Positions 9,115-18,215 of a stretch of 64,000 nucleotides of DNA are shown piece after piece. Made by a program: the position numbers and the translations under genes. The DNA is taken from the NCBI RefSeq assembly GCF_037153985.1, contig NZ_JBBAYI010000001.1, positions 806,001 to 870,000 on the forward strand. The letters run 5' to 3'. The first letter of the stretch is position 1. Each line of letters begins with the position of its first letter. This DNA comes from Emticicia sp037153985 (GTDB lineage: Bacteria; Bacteroidota; Bacteroidia; Cytophagales; Spirosomataceae). Below the pieces are notes generated by a model. The model was not told the origin of the DNA. It was given only the letters and a program-made list of their open reading frames with translations, and did no database searches.

Positions 9115-10659
9115 CTAGTATCCGTTGTTCTGCGTCAGTTTGCCTCCGCTCAATGCAATTTGTAAAGACGGAATAGGTAGTAGCTCGTTTTTACCTGCCA
9201 TAAAGTTTTTATTTGTGGCCGATAATACCTTAGCTGCCCGCCCTGTACGTACTAAATCAAAGAATCGGTCGTGTTCCATTGCTAGCTCAACGTGGCGTTC
9301 CTGCCAGACAGCCTCTCTTACCTCTGTCTGAGAGCCAACTGTCAGGTCTTTAAGACCAGCACGACGACGTATTCTGTTCAGGTTCATAATAGCTTCATCT
9401 GGCTTGCTTAGTTCGTTAGCTGCTTCTGCATTCATTAGCAAAACTTCAGCAAAACGCAATAAATGCAGGTTTTTCTGTTTTCTGTCGCGGTTTCCAAGCC
9501 AGCTTTCGACATTTTTATTTTCTGAATGATACGCCTTGTAATTGTAACGAAGGTTCTGAACTGAATCAGCACTCGGAATACGGAATCCATCAAATAAAGT
9601 TGTTCCAATGTGTTTGCCGCTGTTATCGATAAAAATAATAGTCGAATTTTTGCGTAAATCACCTTGTTCATAAGCATTTACCAGACTTTGTGAAGGTGTA
9701 CAGAAACCCCAGCCTAAATCACTCCAACCGCCTAGCCCGCCAACGCGTGGCCCCTGACACATCGAGTAATTAGGTACGCCATAGTCTGAATTATTAAATT
9801 GCCCTGTTTGTATTTCGAGAATGTCTTCTTTGTTATTATCTCCAGCCTGACGCCAGATAATTGAGTAGTCGGCCACTAAATCATATTGACCCGAATTCAT
9901 GATTTCTTTAGTAAGGTCATACACTTTTTGCCAATCTTTACGATACATATACACTTTAGCTAATAAGGCTTGTGCTGTTCCTTTTGAAATCCGGCCAACG
10001 CCTGTCTGGCTTTTAAGGGGCAGGTTACCTGCACCAAACTGTAAGTCATCAATAATTAACTGATAGATTTCGTCAACGCTGGCTCTCGTCTGGAATACTG
10101 GGTCAGTATTGGCATCACTGGCATCTTTTGGTACTCTGATAATTTTAGGTACGCCTCCAAACCAACGAACCAGATTAAAATAATAATAGCCACGAATAAC
10201 TCTTACTTCGGCACTCAGGCGGCTTTTAGTGGTTGCATCCAAGTTTGAAGCCCCCTCAATAGTAGCCAAAGCATTATTAACTTTGGCAATACCATTGTAA
10301 TAACCACTCCACAGGGCTTGTACAAAATTATTGGTTGAGGTAACTGTGAAATCATCTAACACACCAGCGGTTGACTGCTGGTCAATGGCGGTACTGCCTT
10401 TATCTGCATCGTCCGACATAATATTAGTGGCCGAAATGAAAGCAAAACCATGCACGTCACCTTCAGCACCGAACGATTCGCCCGCCATCAGGCTATTATA
10501 AACCCCCACTACCAGATTCTGAACCAGATTCGGGTCAGTATCGGCGGTAGGTTTTCCTTGTAGAGGCACATCAAGGAAATCGCTGCTACATGACGAAACC
10601 CATACTAATCCTATCAGACACGCCCCTGTTTTTAATATATTTTTTTTCATCGACTTCAT
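9115..10659 (-). CDS. SusD/RagB family nutrient-binding lipoprotein
   Basis: 514 aa, outer-membrane lipoprotein (lipobox WVSSC, C24) that caps the SusC channel and captures oligosaccharides. The N-terminal helical SusD-like domain with TPR-type repeats is recognisable (VRVIRGYYYFNLVRWFGGVPKI at about 150-171), followed by ISKGTAQALLAKVYMYRKDW, and the C-terminal RagB/SusD block has RFAEVLLMNAEAANEL, NRIRRRAGL and ERHVELAMEHDRFFDLVRTG. Start could be ATG 10659 or 10650; either keeps the signal. Paired with SusC immediately upstream (39-base gap), as in all PUL-type transporters. Confidence 0.95.
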   Translation of the reverse strand: MKSMKKNILKTGACLIGLVWVSSCSSDFLDVPLQGKPTADTDPNLVQNLVVGVYNSLMAGESFGAEGDVHGFAFISATNIMSDDADKGSTAIDQQSTAGVLDDFTVTSTNNFVQALWSGYYNGIAKVNNALATIEGASNLDATTKSRLSAEVRVIRGYYYFNLVRWFGGVPKIIRVPKDASDANTDPVFQTRASVDEIYQLIIDDLQFGAGNLPLKSQTGVGRISKGTAQALLAKVYMYRKDWQKVYDLTKEIMNSGQYDLVADYSIIWRQAGDNNKEDILEIQTGQFNNSDYGVPNYSMCQGPRVGGLGGWSDLGWGFCTPSQSLVNAYEQGDLRKNSTIIFIDNSGKHIGTTLFDGFRIPSADSVQNLRYNYKAYHSENKNVESWLGNRDRKQKNLHLLRFAEVLLMNAEAANELSKPDEAIMNLNRIRRRAGLKDLTVGSQTEVREAVWQERHVELAMEHDRFFDLVRTGRAAKVLSATNKNFMAGKNELLPIPSLQIALSGGKLTQNNGY

Positions 10660-10698
10660 AATTCAATTAAAATTCAAATTTGCTACTATGTAAATCAT

Positions 10699-13600
10699 TT
10701 AAAATCCTACATTTAATCCTACGGCTAACGTCTTAGTGGTCGGATACGCATTCAACTCAATCCCCGCTTTAGTGGGGTCTCCTGGTAGTTCAGGTGTAAA
10801 CCCTGAATATTTTTTAAATGTGAAATAGTTTTGTGCAGTTACATAAACTCTCAGAGAAGCTATTTTGAGTTTATTCAGAATTTTTGACGAAACATTGTAA
10901 CCTAAAGCAATATTATTAATTCGGATGAAATCTCCTGATTCAACAAAATAAGTCGACGCTGGCAAGTTACCTGCATTGGCTCCGGGTTCGTTATTGATTC
11001 CGCTGCCTCTCGACCATCTGCTGTAAGCCATGCTAGCTTCAATATTATCGGTCATTGCCTGTCTGAATGCTTTTTTACCATTATAAACTTTATTACCAAA
11101 GTTGCCATAAGCATCAACACTTAAGTCGAAATCTTTGTAAGTAAAGCCCAGATTAGCCCCAAAGTAAGCCACAGGCTGATAAGAGCCGACAAATACTCGG
11201 TCGTTGTCGTCAATTTTGCCATCTCCGTTGGTATCCTGATATTTAAAGTCACCAGCCGAAGCACTTGGTTGAATTATTTGTCCGTTCGCACTTTTATAAG
11301 CATTTACTTCGTCGTCTGTCTGAAAAACGCCAAGCACCTGTAAAACGTAAAAACTACCTACGGGTTGGCCATTATCTGTTTTGGTTGTATAGGCCTGCGC
11401 ACCGCCAATACCGCCATCCAGAATGGGTTGCCCTCCATTAAGCCCAATGATAGAGTTCTTATTGAAAGTAATATTGGCTCCTACCCGATAGCTCATATCT
11501 TCATTTATTTTATCACGCCAGTTTAAAGCTCCTTCAAAACCAGTATTCCTGATCGATGCCGCGTTGGTTAGTACAATGCCGTCTTTATCGCCAGTTACAG
11601 AAGGTACTTTAACATTAATCAACAGGTTTCTTGATTTTTTATCGTAGAAGCCTAATTCTCCTTGTAATTTTCCATTTAATGCACTAAATTCTACTCCTAA
11701 GTCGGCTTCTTCGGTTGTTTCCCATTTAAGGTTAGGGTCTTTAATCTGCGTAATAGCCGACCCCAAAGTGGCTGTTCCGCCTCCGAAGGCATAGGCCAGA
11801 TTAGGCTCTACTGTTACCAGATAACCATCTGAGCTAATGCGGTCGTTACCTACAAGCCCCCAACTGGCCCGTAGTTTAATTGTCTGGAAAACCGATTGAT
11901 TTTTCAGGAATTCTTCGTTGGTAAGTATCCAACCAGCACCGAACGACGGGAAGTACCCCCAGCGATTAGCCAACGGGAAACGTGAGCTTCCATCGGCACG
12001 GAATGTACCCGTAAACAGATACTTATCGTTAAAATTATAGTTCAGACGGCTGATATATGAGTTTCTGGCCCACTTATCACCATCACCAGCATTGGTTGAT
12101 GTATTGGCATTACCTGTATTAATAAACCATAAGTTTTTTGAAGCAGGGACATCTTTTCTGAATGCCTCAAAATTGCTCATGGTATATTGCTCAGCGGTGG
12201 TTCCGGCCATTAAAGTAATGGTATGCTTGCCAAATTGTTTGTTGAAGGTAACGGTGTTGTCCCAAACCCAGCGGAAGAAATTCTCGGTCGAGGTTTTTAA
12301 ATTACTATTTGGGTTACGTTGATTTCCGCCTGCCGCAGTAAAAGTGGTCAGGTCATTATTAAACTGATAGTTGTAAACACGTGCGTTTTTATAGTTCAGG
12401 TCACTACCTATGCTACTTCTGAAAGTCAGGAATTTAAATGGTGTGTACTCAAGATACCCCGATGATTGCAAACGATTAATAACGGTATAGTCATCGTTAT
12501 TGTTAATATCTAGTATAGGATTACCAACATTCTGATACACCGAAGTATTGCCGTATTTACCATTTACCATAGGTTCGATGATAGGTGCAGCACGGTAGGC
12601 ATTATTGTAGGCTGAATTTAGATTAACGTTCTGGTCACGGCTATTAGCAAAAGAGGTTGATATACCTACTTTTACTTTTTCGTGCAGAGAAATATCTTCA
12701 TTCAAACGTGCAGTAAATCTCTTGAAGTTGTTCTTGATAACAATTCCTTCATCGCCGAGGTATCCTAAACTGATATAATGTTTGGCTTTGTCGGTCCCGC
12801 CAGCAATTGAAAGGTTATGATTCTGCATAAAAGCATCTCTGAGAATCTGACCATACCAATCGGTTGAAATTTGTCCGGGCTGAATAATTTTTCCACTCGC
12901 AGCACTTACATAGTTAGCATATTCAGTTGCATTAGCCATTTTGACCAGATTAGCAGCCGAACGCGTACCAACACTTACATTATAATTAATGCTCATTTTG
13001 CCAGACTCACCTTTTTTAGTGGTAATAATTACAACACCATTAGCCCCGCGTGACCCATAAATAGCAGTAGCTGAGGCATCTTTCAGAATATCCACATTAG
13101 TAATGTCTGAGGTATTAATATTGCTGATGTCGTCAGTAAGTACGCCATCAACTACAAAAAGCGTGGCTGTTCCTGCTAGCGCGGTTCCTGTTCCCCGAAT
13201 ACGGATGGTAGGAGAACTCCCCGGGCGGCCGCTACTAATAATCTGCACCCCTGCAACTTTTCCCTGAATAGCTTGTGTGGGTGTCATTACGGGCTGTTTA
13301 GCCAAATCTTCGCCTTTCACACTTGAAGTAGCCCCTGTTACATCAACTTTTCTTTGTGCGCCATAACCTACTACCACTACTTGTTGAAGTTCGTTAGTGG
13401 CTTCTTCCATTTCAATGGAAACATTTTCCAGATTTTTCACTACTATTTCTTTCGTAGTGTAACCAATAAAAGAAATTTCAAGCGTTGAATTAACCGCAGC
13501 TTGCACACTAAAGTTACCATCAAAATCAGAAACAGCTCCGGTGGTTGTTCCTTTCACACGAATCGATGCCCCCGGAATACCTTCTTTTGTTTGCTTGTCG

Positions 13601-13710
13601 ATTACTTTGCCAGAAATTTTACTCTGTGCAAAAGCCGCCGAACCCCAACATAAAATCAAGAGTATTCCTAAGGTCTTTGTAATTGAATTGTTTAGAAGAT
13701 TTTTGTTCAT
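10699..13710 (-). CDS. SusC/RagA family TonB-dependent glycan transporter
   Basis: 1003 aa outer-membrane transporter. The signal peptide ends near residue 28 (AAFAQ). A CarboxypepD_reg-like domain (about 30-115; SGKVIDKQTKEGIPGASIRVKG) precedes the plug (about 125-232; ATSSVKGEDLAKQP, GRPGSSPTIRIRGTG, ILKDASATAIYGSRGANGVV) and a 22-strand-type barrel ending in the aromatic VGLNVGF typical of BAM-assembled proteins. It imports oligosaccharides using TonB energy, working with the SusD downstream. First gene of the minus-strand unit susC-susD-LamG-GH144. A promoter-like element lies about 200 bases upstream, giving a long leader. Confidence 0.96.
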   Translation of the reverse strand: MNKNLLNNSITKTLGILLILCWGSAAFAQSKISGKVIDKQTKEGIPGASIRVKGTTTGAVSDFDGNFSVQAAVNSTLEISFIGYTTKEIVVKNLENVSIEMEEATNELQQVVVVGYGAQRKVDVTGATSSVKGEDLAKQPVMTPTQAIQGKVAGVQIISSGRPGSSPTIRIRGTGTALAGTATLFVVDGVLTDDISNINTSDITNVDILKDASATAIYGSRGANGVVIITTKKGESGKMSINYNVSVGTRSAANLVKMANATEYANYVSAASGKIIQPGQISTDWYGQILRDAFMQNHNLSIAGGTDKAKHYISLGYLGDEGIVIKNNFKRFTARLNEDISLHEKVKVGISTSFANSRDQNVNLNSAYNNAYRAAPIIEPMVNGKYGNTSVYQNVGNPILDINNNDDYTVINRLQSSGYLEYTPFKFLTFRSSIGSDLNYKNARVYNYQFNNDLTTFTAAGGNQRNPNSNLKTSTENFFRWVWDNTVTFNKQFGKHTITLMAGTTAEQYTMSNFEAFRKDVPASKNLWFINTGNANTSTNAGDGDKWARNSYISRLNYNFNDKYLFTGTFRADGSSRFPLANRWGYFPSFGAGWILTNEEFLKNQSVFQTIKLRASWGLVGNDRISSDGYLVTVEPNLAYAFGGGTATLGSAITQIKDPNLKWETTEEADLGVEFSALNGKLQGELGFYDKKSRNLLINVKVPSVTGDKDGIVLTNAASIRNTGFEGALNWRDKINEDMSYRVGANITFNKNSIIGLNGGQPILDGGIGGAQAYTTKTDNGQPVGSFYVLQVLGVFQTDDEVNAYKSANGQIIQPSASAGDFKYQDTNGDGKIDDNDRVFVGSYQPVAYFGANLGFTYKDFDLSVDAYGNFGNKVYNGKKAFRQAMTDNIEASMAYSRWSRGSGINNEPGANAGNLPASTYFVESGDFIRINNIALGYNVSSKILNKLKIASLRVYVTAQNYFTFKKYSGFTPELPGDPTKAGIELNAYPTTKTLAVGLNVGF

Positions 13711-13781
13711 ACGGTAAATAACGAATGTAAAAAATTACTTTAGTTGTGCTTTAAACGCTCAGATAAACATCTATCTTGTAA

Positions 13782-13817
13782 CTATTGAAATGATTCTATA
13801 AGCTCATCATTTCATAG
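13782..13817 (-). repeat. Hairpin in the susC leader
   Basis: Inverted repeat CTATTGAAATGA / TCATTTCATAG (13782-13793 with 13807-13817), 11 bp with one bulged base. It lies about 72-107 bases upstream of the susC ATG, inside the predicted 5' leader. A second small inverted repeat, ATTAAC at 13858-13863 and GTTAAT at 13873-13878, lies further upstream and could be an operator. Confidence 0.4.
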
Positions 13818-13910
13818 TTCCCTCAAAAAAAGCAACAGAATGGTTATTTGAAAGACTATTAACCAACCATTAGTTAATAATGTTTAAAAACCATAGTTTA
13901 TTGAAATAAA

Positions 13911-13940
13911 CAAAGATTTTATTTAACTTATCCGGTACAA
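13911..13940 (-). promoter_or_regulatory. Predicted susC promoter
   Basis: On the minus strand TTG (13938-13940) is followed after 19 bases by AATCTTTG (13911-13918), 7 of 8 positions of the Bacteroidota -7 element TAnnTTTG at good spacing. Transcription would begin near 13904, giving a leader of about 195 nt. The rest of 13711-14060 is AT-rich and carries the inverted repeats listed separately; I see no gene in it. Confidence 0.45.
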
Positions 13941-14060
13941 AGTACAGGCTTAAAAAAATATTATCCTAAAAAATGGATACATCAATACTACATCATTTTG
14001 CTTATTTTAATGGTTTTTTCGCTAATTTTACCACATCATGACAAAAAACAACCCCTACTG

Positions 14061-16871
14061 ATGGTGTCATTCAAGAAAAAGCTCTGTTGTATTTATATGG
14101 TATTACTGCTACAACTTTGGAATAAGGTTTATTCTCAAAGACTGGCAGATTTATGCCAACCAGACCTCTTTAATTATTCTCATCAGACATATAAAGCTCA
14201 TCGCCAAAACTGGGGTATCGCACAAAGCCCTGTTACCCAGTTCATGTATTTTGCCAACTCGAAAGGCTTACTTGAGTTCGACGGTACACAGTGGACATTG
14301 TATGAGTTACCTGCCAAGCAAATTGTGAGGTCAGTTATTTGTGACAAACAAGGGCGAATTTATACCGGAGCCTTAGGAGAATTTGGCTATTGGGAACGTA
14401 CTCCACAAGGAGTACTCACGTATCATTCGTTAAAATCGCTTATTAAGGAGCAATTTTTTAATCAGGAAGAAATATGGCATATCATAGAAACGCCCAACGG
14501 CATCCTGTTTCAGTCGTTTGCATATATGTACCTTTTTCAGCATAACAGTATTAAGAAGTTACAAACCCCCGGAAACGTGTTGTTTGTTTTTGAAGTAAAC
14601 AAAAGGTTTTTTCTGGAAGTGTTAGACAAAGGGCTGTATGAGCTTATGAATTATGAATTTCGCTTTGTTCAGAACAGTGAATTTCTAAAGGATGAATCTG
14701 TACACACCATTCTGCCTAATACCCACCTATCGAGTTTTCTGGTAGGCACCAACAAAGGTATTTATTTTTATGATGGCAGTCGTTTCAGGGTATTTAATGC
14801 CTCTTTACAGGCATTTATACAACAGAATCAGCTAAATGCCGGAATACGCCTTAAAAACGGGAATTATGTATTTGGCACTATTCTGAATGGAGTTGTGACA
14901 ACAAACGCTGAAGGAGACATTCTTAATTTATTTAATCAGAAGAATGGCTTGCAAAATAACACCATTCTATCTTTGCAAAACGATGCAGCAGGTAACGTCT
15001 GGATGGGTCTGGATAAAGGTATATCGATGCTCGCCTTAAGCTCACCTTTCAAGTATTTTGAGGATATTGAAGGAGAACTCGGAACTGTATTTGATGCAGC
15101 TATTTTCCAGAATCGGCTTTTTCTGGCTACAAATCACGGCGTTTTTCATACTGACCTGAATAAACCTAACCGCCAGTTTAGTCTGGTTGCCAATACTCAA
15201 AGCCAGACGTGGGATTTAGAATTGATAGATAATCAGTTATTCTGTGGGCATAATAATGGTACTTTCCAGATTGATAACTTAAAAGCCACGCCTGTTTCGA
15301 CCATCACAGGTGGCTTAATGATAAAACGCCTCAAACATTACCCCGATTACCTGATACAAGGCACCTATACCAAACTTTGTATTTATACAAAACAAAATGG
15401 CAAATGGGTGTTCTCGCACGTAATCGATAATTTCTCGGCACCTGTTAAACAACTGGAAGAAAGTAACAATGGCGAAATCTTCATTAACACGTTAAATAAT
15501 GGGATTTTCCGGCTACAACTCTCGCCTGACTTAAAAAAAATCACACAGCAAGTTGCCATAAAACAAGACTTCATTCCGCGTAACCTGTGTCAGATAAAAG
15601 ACCGTATTGTTGTTACAAGCGACAAAGGCGTAATGGAATATAACGAAACAACACAGAAGTTTCAGCCTGTACCATATCTGGCAGAACATAATCATATACA
15701 AAAAATATTTCCTATCAGCGACACCGAACAATGGTATGTAAAAACAAATGGCTCGTTCGGCATGATTTCCTCAGGAAATGAGTGGCTTGAATTACCTCTG
15801 AAAAAAGATACATGGGTAAGCGACTATGAAAATCTGAAAGTTTTTGGCTCTACTTTTTTGTTTTGCAAAGAGAATGGCTTTGCTATTCTTGAAAGAGACA
15901 ATATCAGTAACCTGCTAGGATTAAAAGGCAAAAAGCCTATTATTAGAAGTGTAAAAGTTGAAAACCATGCTGAACTAAATGAGTTTTTTACGAATAGCAA
16001 CGAAAAAATAACTCTGACTTTTAAGCATAACCAGAATACTTTACATTTTTCGTTCAGTTCGACCGACTACTCTTCTTCGGTCAAGTTTAGCTACTGGCTT
16101 GAAAATAATATGGCTCACTGGTCAGAGTTTTCAGAAAACTTTGAGAAAGAGTTTAATAATTTGTCGCCGGGCACTTACACACTTCATTTGCGAACAAATA
16201 CCAGCAATGAAGAAAGTGTTCTGAGTTTTACTATTGAAGACCCTTGGTACTGGAATCCATTGAGCAAAGGTCTTTATTTATTGCTTCTGGTAGGCATTTA
16301 CTATTATTTATATAAACTTCATATTAAACGGCTGAAAGAACAAAACCAAAAGCTCCTTTCAGAGAAAGAAGAGGAATTAAAAAGGCAGGAAGAAATAAAT
16401 AAACAGGAAATTATCAGCTTGAGAAATGAACAACTAGAGCAGGATATTATCAGGAAATCGGAAGAGTTGGCCAATTCTACCATGCAGCTAATTAAGAAAA
16501 ACGAATTATTACAAAAGTTAAAGGCAGAAAGTCAGGCATTGGAATCACAAACCAAAGCAGGTTCGTTGAATCAGATTATTAAATTAATTGATAATAATAT
16601 TTCATCGGGGCATGACTGGCATGTGTTTGAACAAAACTTTAACCGTGTACATGAGGAGTTTTTTAAGAAATTACTCGAACGTTACCCAGATTTATCACCC
16701 GGAGATTTAAAGTTATCGGCTTATTTACGGATGAACCTATCATCTAAAGAAATTGCCCAGCTACTAAACATTACTTATAGAAGCGTAGAACTGAAACGGT
16801 ACAGACTCAGGAAAAAACTAAACCTTGATACTGAAGAAAATCTGGTTGAATGGCTGATTGGAGAGTTTTAA
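14061..16871 (+). CDS. Membrane regulator: beta-propeller, Y_Y_Y domain, coiled coil, LuxR-type HTH
   Basis: 936 aa from ATG 14061, chosen because it starts the signal sequence (MVSFKKKLCCIYMVLLLQLW); longer in-frame starts exist. Layout: periplasmic two-component-type propeller repeats (about 45-650; GLLEFDGTQW, NGLQNNTILSLQNDAAGNVWMGLDKGIS), a Y_Y_Y sandwich (about 667-728), one membrane helix (about 733-755), a coiled coil (about 756-835), and a C-terminal LuxR/GerE-like helix-turn-helix (LSSKEIAQLLNITYRSVELKRYRLRKKL). There is no histidine kinase or receiver domain, so it senses outside and binds DNA inside in one chain. Divergent from susC, which it presumably controls in response to a glycan breakdown product. 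Confidence 0.9.
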   Translation: MVSFKKKLCCIYMVLLLQLWNKVYSQRLADLCQPDLFNYSHQTYKAHRQNWGIAQSPVTQFMYFANSKGLLEFDGTQWTLYELPAKQIVRSVICDKQGRIYTGALGEFGYWERTPQGVLTYHSLKSLIKEQFFNQEEIWHIIETPNGILFQSFAYMYLFQHNSIKKLQTPGNVLFVFEVNKRFFLEVLDKGLYELMNYEFRFVQNSEFLKDESVHTILPNTHLSSFLVGTNKGIYFYDGSRFRVFNASLQAFIQQNQLNAGIRLKNGNYVFGTILNGVVTTNAEGDILNLFNQKNGLQNNTILSLQNDAAGNVWMGLDKGISMLALSSPFKYFEDIEGELGTVFDAAIFQNRLFLATNHGVFHTDLNKPNRQFSLVANTQSQTWDLELIDNQLFCGHNNGTFQIDNLKATPVSTITGGLMIKRLKHYPDYLIQGTYTKLCIYTKQNGKWVFSHVIDNFSAPVKQLEESNNGEIFINTLNNGIFRLQLSPDLKKITQQVAIKQDFIPRNLCQIKDRIVVTSDKGVMEYNETTQKFQPVPYLAEHNHIQKIFPISDTEQWYVKTNGSFGMISSGNEWLELPLKKDTWVSDYENLKVFGSTFLFCKENGFAILERDNISNLLGLKGKKPIIRSVKVENHAELNEFFTNSNEKITLTFKHNQNTLHFSFSSTDYSSSVKFSYWLENNMAHWSEFSENFEKEFNNLSPGTYTLHLRTNTSNEESVLSFTIEDPWYWNPLSKGLYLLLLVGIYYYLYKLHIKRLKEQNQKLLSEKEEELKRQEEINKQEIISLRNEQLEQDIIRKSEELANSTMQLIKKNELLQKLKAESQALESQTKAGSLNQIIKLIDNNISSGHDWHVFEQNFNRVHEEFFKKLLERYPDLSPGDLKLSAYLRMNLSSKEIAQLLNITYRSVELKRYRLRKKLNLDTEENLVEWLIGEF

Positions 16872-16873
16872 AG

Positions 16874-16905
16874 AGTAGAAGATAAACGCTGGCTTATCTT
16901 CTACT
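16874..16905. terminator. Bidirectional terminator between regulator and amidohydrolase
   Basis: Perfect 12-bp stem AGTAGAAGATAA / TTATCTTCTACT (16874-16885 with 16894-16905), 8-nt loop, 3 bases after the regulator stop and 11 bases before the amidohydrolase stop on the other strand. Little T run follows, so efficiency is uncertain. Confidence 0.6.
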
Positions 16906-16915
16906 GCTTAAAGGC

Positions 16916-18187
16916 TTATTGGTTTTTATAAACCTTGCCATCTTTCATAACAAAAATTAATTTCTTTTCAATAACCGTAATATCTTGTTGAGGGTCGCCA
17001 TCAACGGCTACAATATCGGCCAGTTTACCGGAGCTAATAGACCCAACTTTATCTTTCACACCAATTAAGTCGGCAGCATTAATAGTTGCTGCCTGAATAG
17101 CCTGAACAGGAGTAAGCCCATATTTGACCATATAGAAAAATTGTTTGGCGTTATCGCCATGCGGATAAACCCCTGAGTCGGTGCCAAAAGCTATTTTAAC
17201 CCCTGCTTTGGCTGCTTTCTGAAAATTTTCTCTTTGGATTCGGCCTACCAGTTTTTCTTTCTCTATAATTTTCTGAGGCACTCCCATTTTTGAGTATTCC
17301 GACAAGATATAATCATCGTTATAAATATCTGCTACCAGATACGTTCCTTTTTCTTTCATAAGGCTGATTCCTTCATCGTTCAGAAAACTCCCATGCTCAA
17401 TAGAAGCTACCCCTGCTTTTACAGCCATGTTGATTCCCTCTGCTCCGTGCGCATGGGCAGCCACTTTTTTGCCCCACAAATGAGCTTCTGCTACAATGGC
17501 ATTCATTTCTTCCTGTGAATATTGTGGTGCTCCTACCGACTCCTCTTCTGTGAGTACCCCAGCCGTTGCACCAAACTTTATCAGGTCGGCCCCGTATTTA
17601 ATATTTTTACGTACCATTTTCCTGACCTCATCTACGCCGTCGGCCACACCTGATGCTTGCTGAAAATGCACATAAGGCGAAAAACCTGTCAAATCACCAT
17701 GGCTACCCGTCGACCCAATAAAGAAGCCTGCCACATATAATCTAGGGCCGTCTATTTTTCCGGCATTGATTGCATTGCGTAAGGCTACATCAACGTATTC
17801 GTTTGCACCTACATCGCGGCAGGTAGTAAAACCCGCCTCGAGCGTACGCTTAGCGTAGATATGAGAGGTAATGGCAACATCAATCGGAGATTTACGAAAA
17901 ATATCCTCCATGTAGTTTTCAGGCTGGCTGGTAATGTGCGTATGGCAGTCAATAAGGCCCGGAAGAACCGTTCTCTTACTTAAATCTATAACTTGCGCAT
18001 TGGCGGGTATTTTCAGAGTTGTTCCTACTTCGGTTATTATGTTATCTTTAATCAGAATAACCTGATTTTCAAGAAAAATACCTTTTTCGCTATCAAACAG
18101 TTTACCCGCTTTAATGGCAGTAATTTTTTCTTGCGAAAAGGCATAAAAACCTGCCAAGCACAAAACAACACAAAGAATCTTTTTCAT
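16916..18187 (-). CDS. Exported metal-dependent amidohydrolase (imidazolonepropionase/prolidase-like)
   Basis: 423 aa with a signal peptide ending near residue 19 (AFSQ), so periplasmic. Amidohydrolase superfamily fold with all metal sites: HTH at H82/H84 (LIDCHTHIT), carbamylated-lysine candidate K204 (DLIKFGATAG), H245/H247 (AAHAHG), H265 (SIEHGS) and D337 (FGTDSG). These enzymes hydrolyse cyclic amides or dipeptides such as Xaa-Pro. It starts 28 bases after hisD and there is no terminator between, so it appears to be the last gene of the hisG operon, an odd partner because it is exported. Substrate unknown. Confidence 0.88.
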   Translation of the reverse strand: MKKILCVVLCLAGFYAFSQEKITAIKAGKLFDSEKGIFLENQVILIKDNIITEVGTTLKIPANAQVIDLSKRTVLPGLIDCHTHITSQPENYMEDIFRKSPIDVAITSHIYAKRTLEAGFTTCRDVGANEYVDVALRNAINAGKIDGPRLYVAGFFIGSTGSHGDLTGFSPYVHFQQASGVADGVDEVRKMVRKNIKYGADLIKFGATAGVLTEEESVGAPQYSQEEMNAIVAEAHLWGKKVAAHAHGAEGINMAVKAGVASIEHGSFLNDEGISLMKEKGTYLVADIYNDDYILSEYSKMGVPQKIIEKEKLVGRIQRENFQKAAKAGVKIAFGTDSGVYPHGDNAKQFFYMVKYGLTPVQAIQAATINAADLIGVKDKVGSISSGKLADIVAVDGDPQQDITVIEKKLIFVMKDGKVYKNQ

Positions 18188-18215
18188 AGGTTATATTATT
18201 CAGGTTAATTAAACA

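Noticed and set aside
9435..9677. 80-aa minus-strand frame inside susD
   Set aside because: Shadow of the real susD reading frame; same for other nested frames within long genes.
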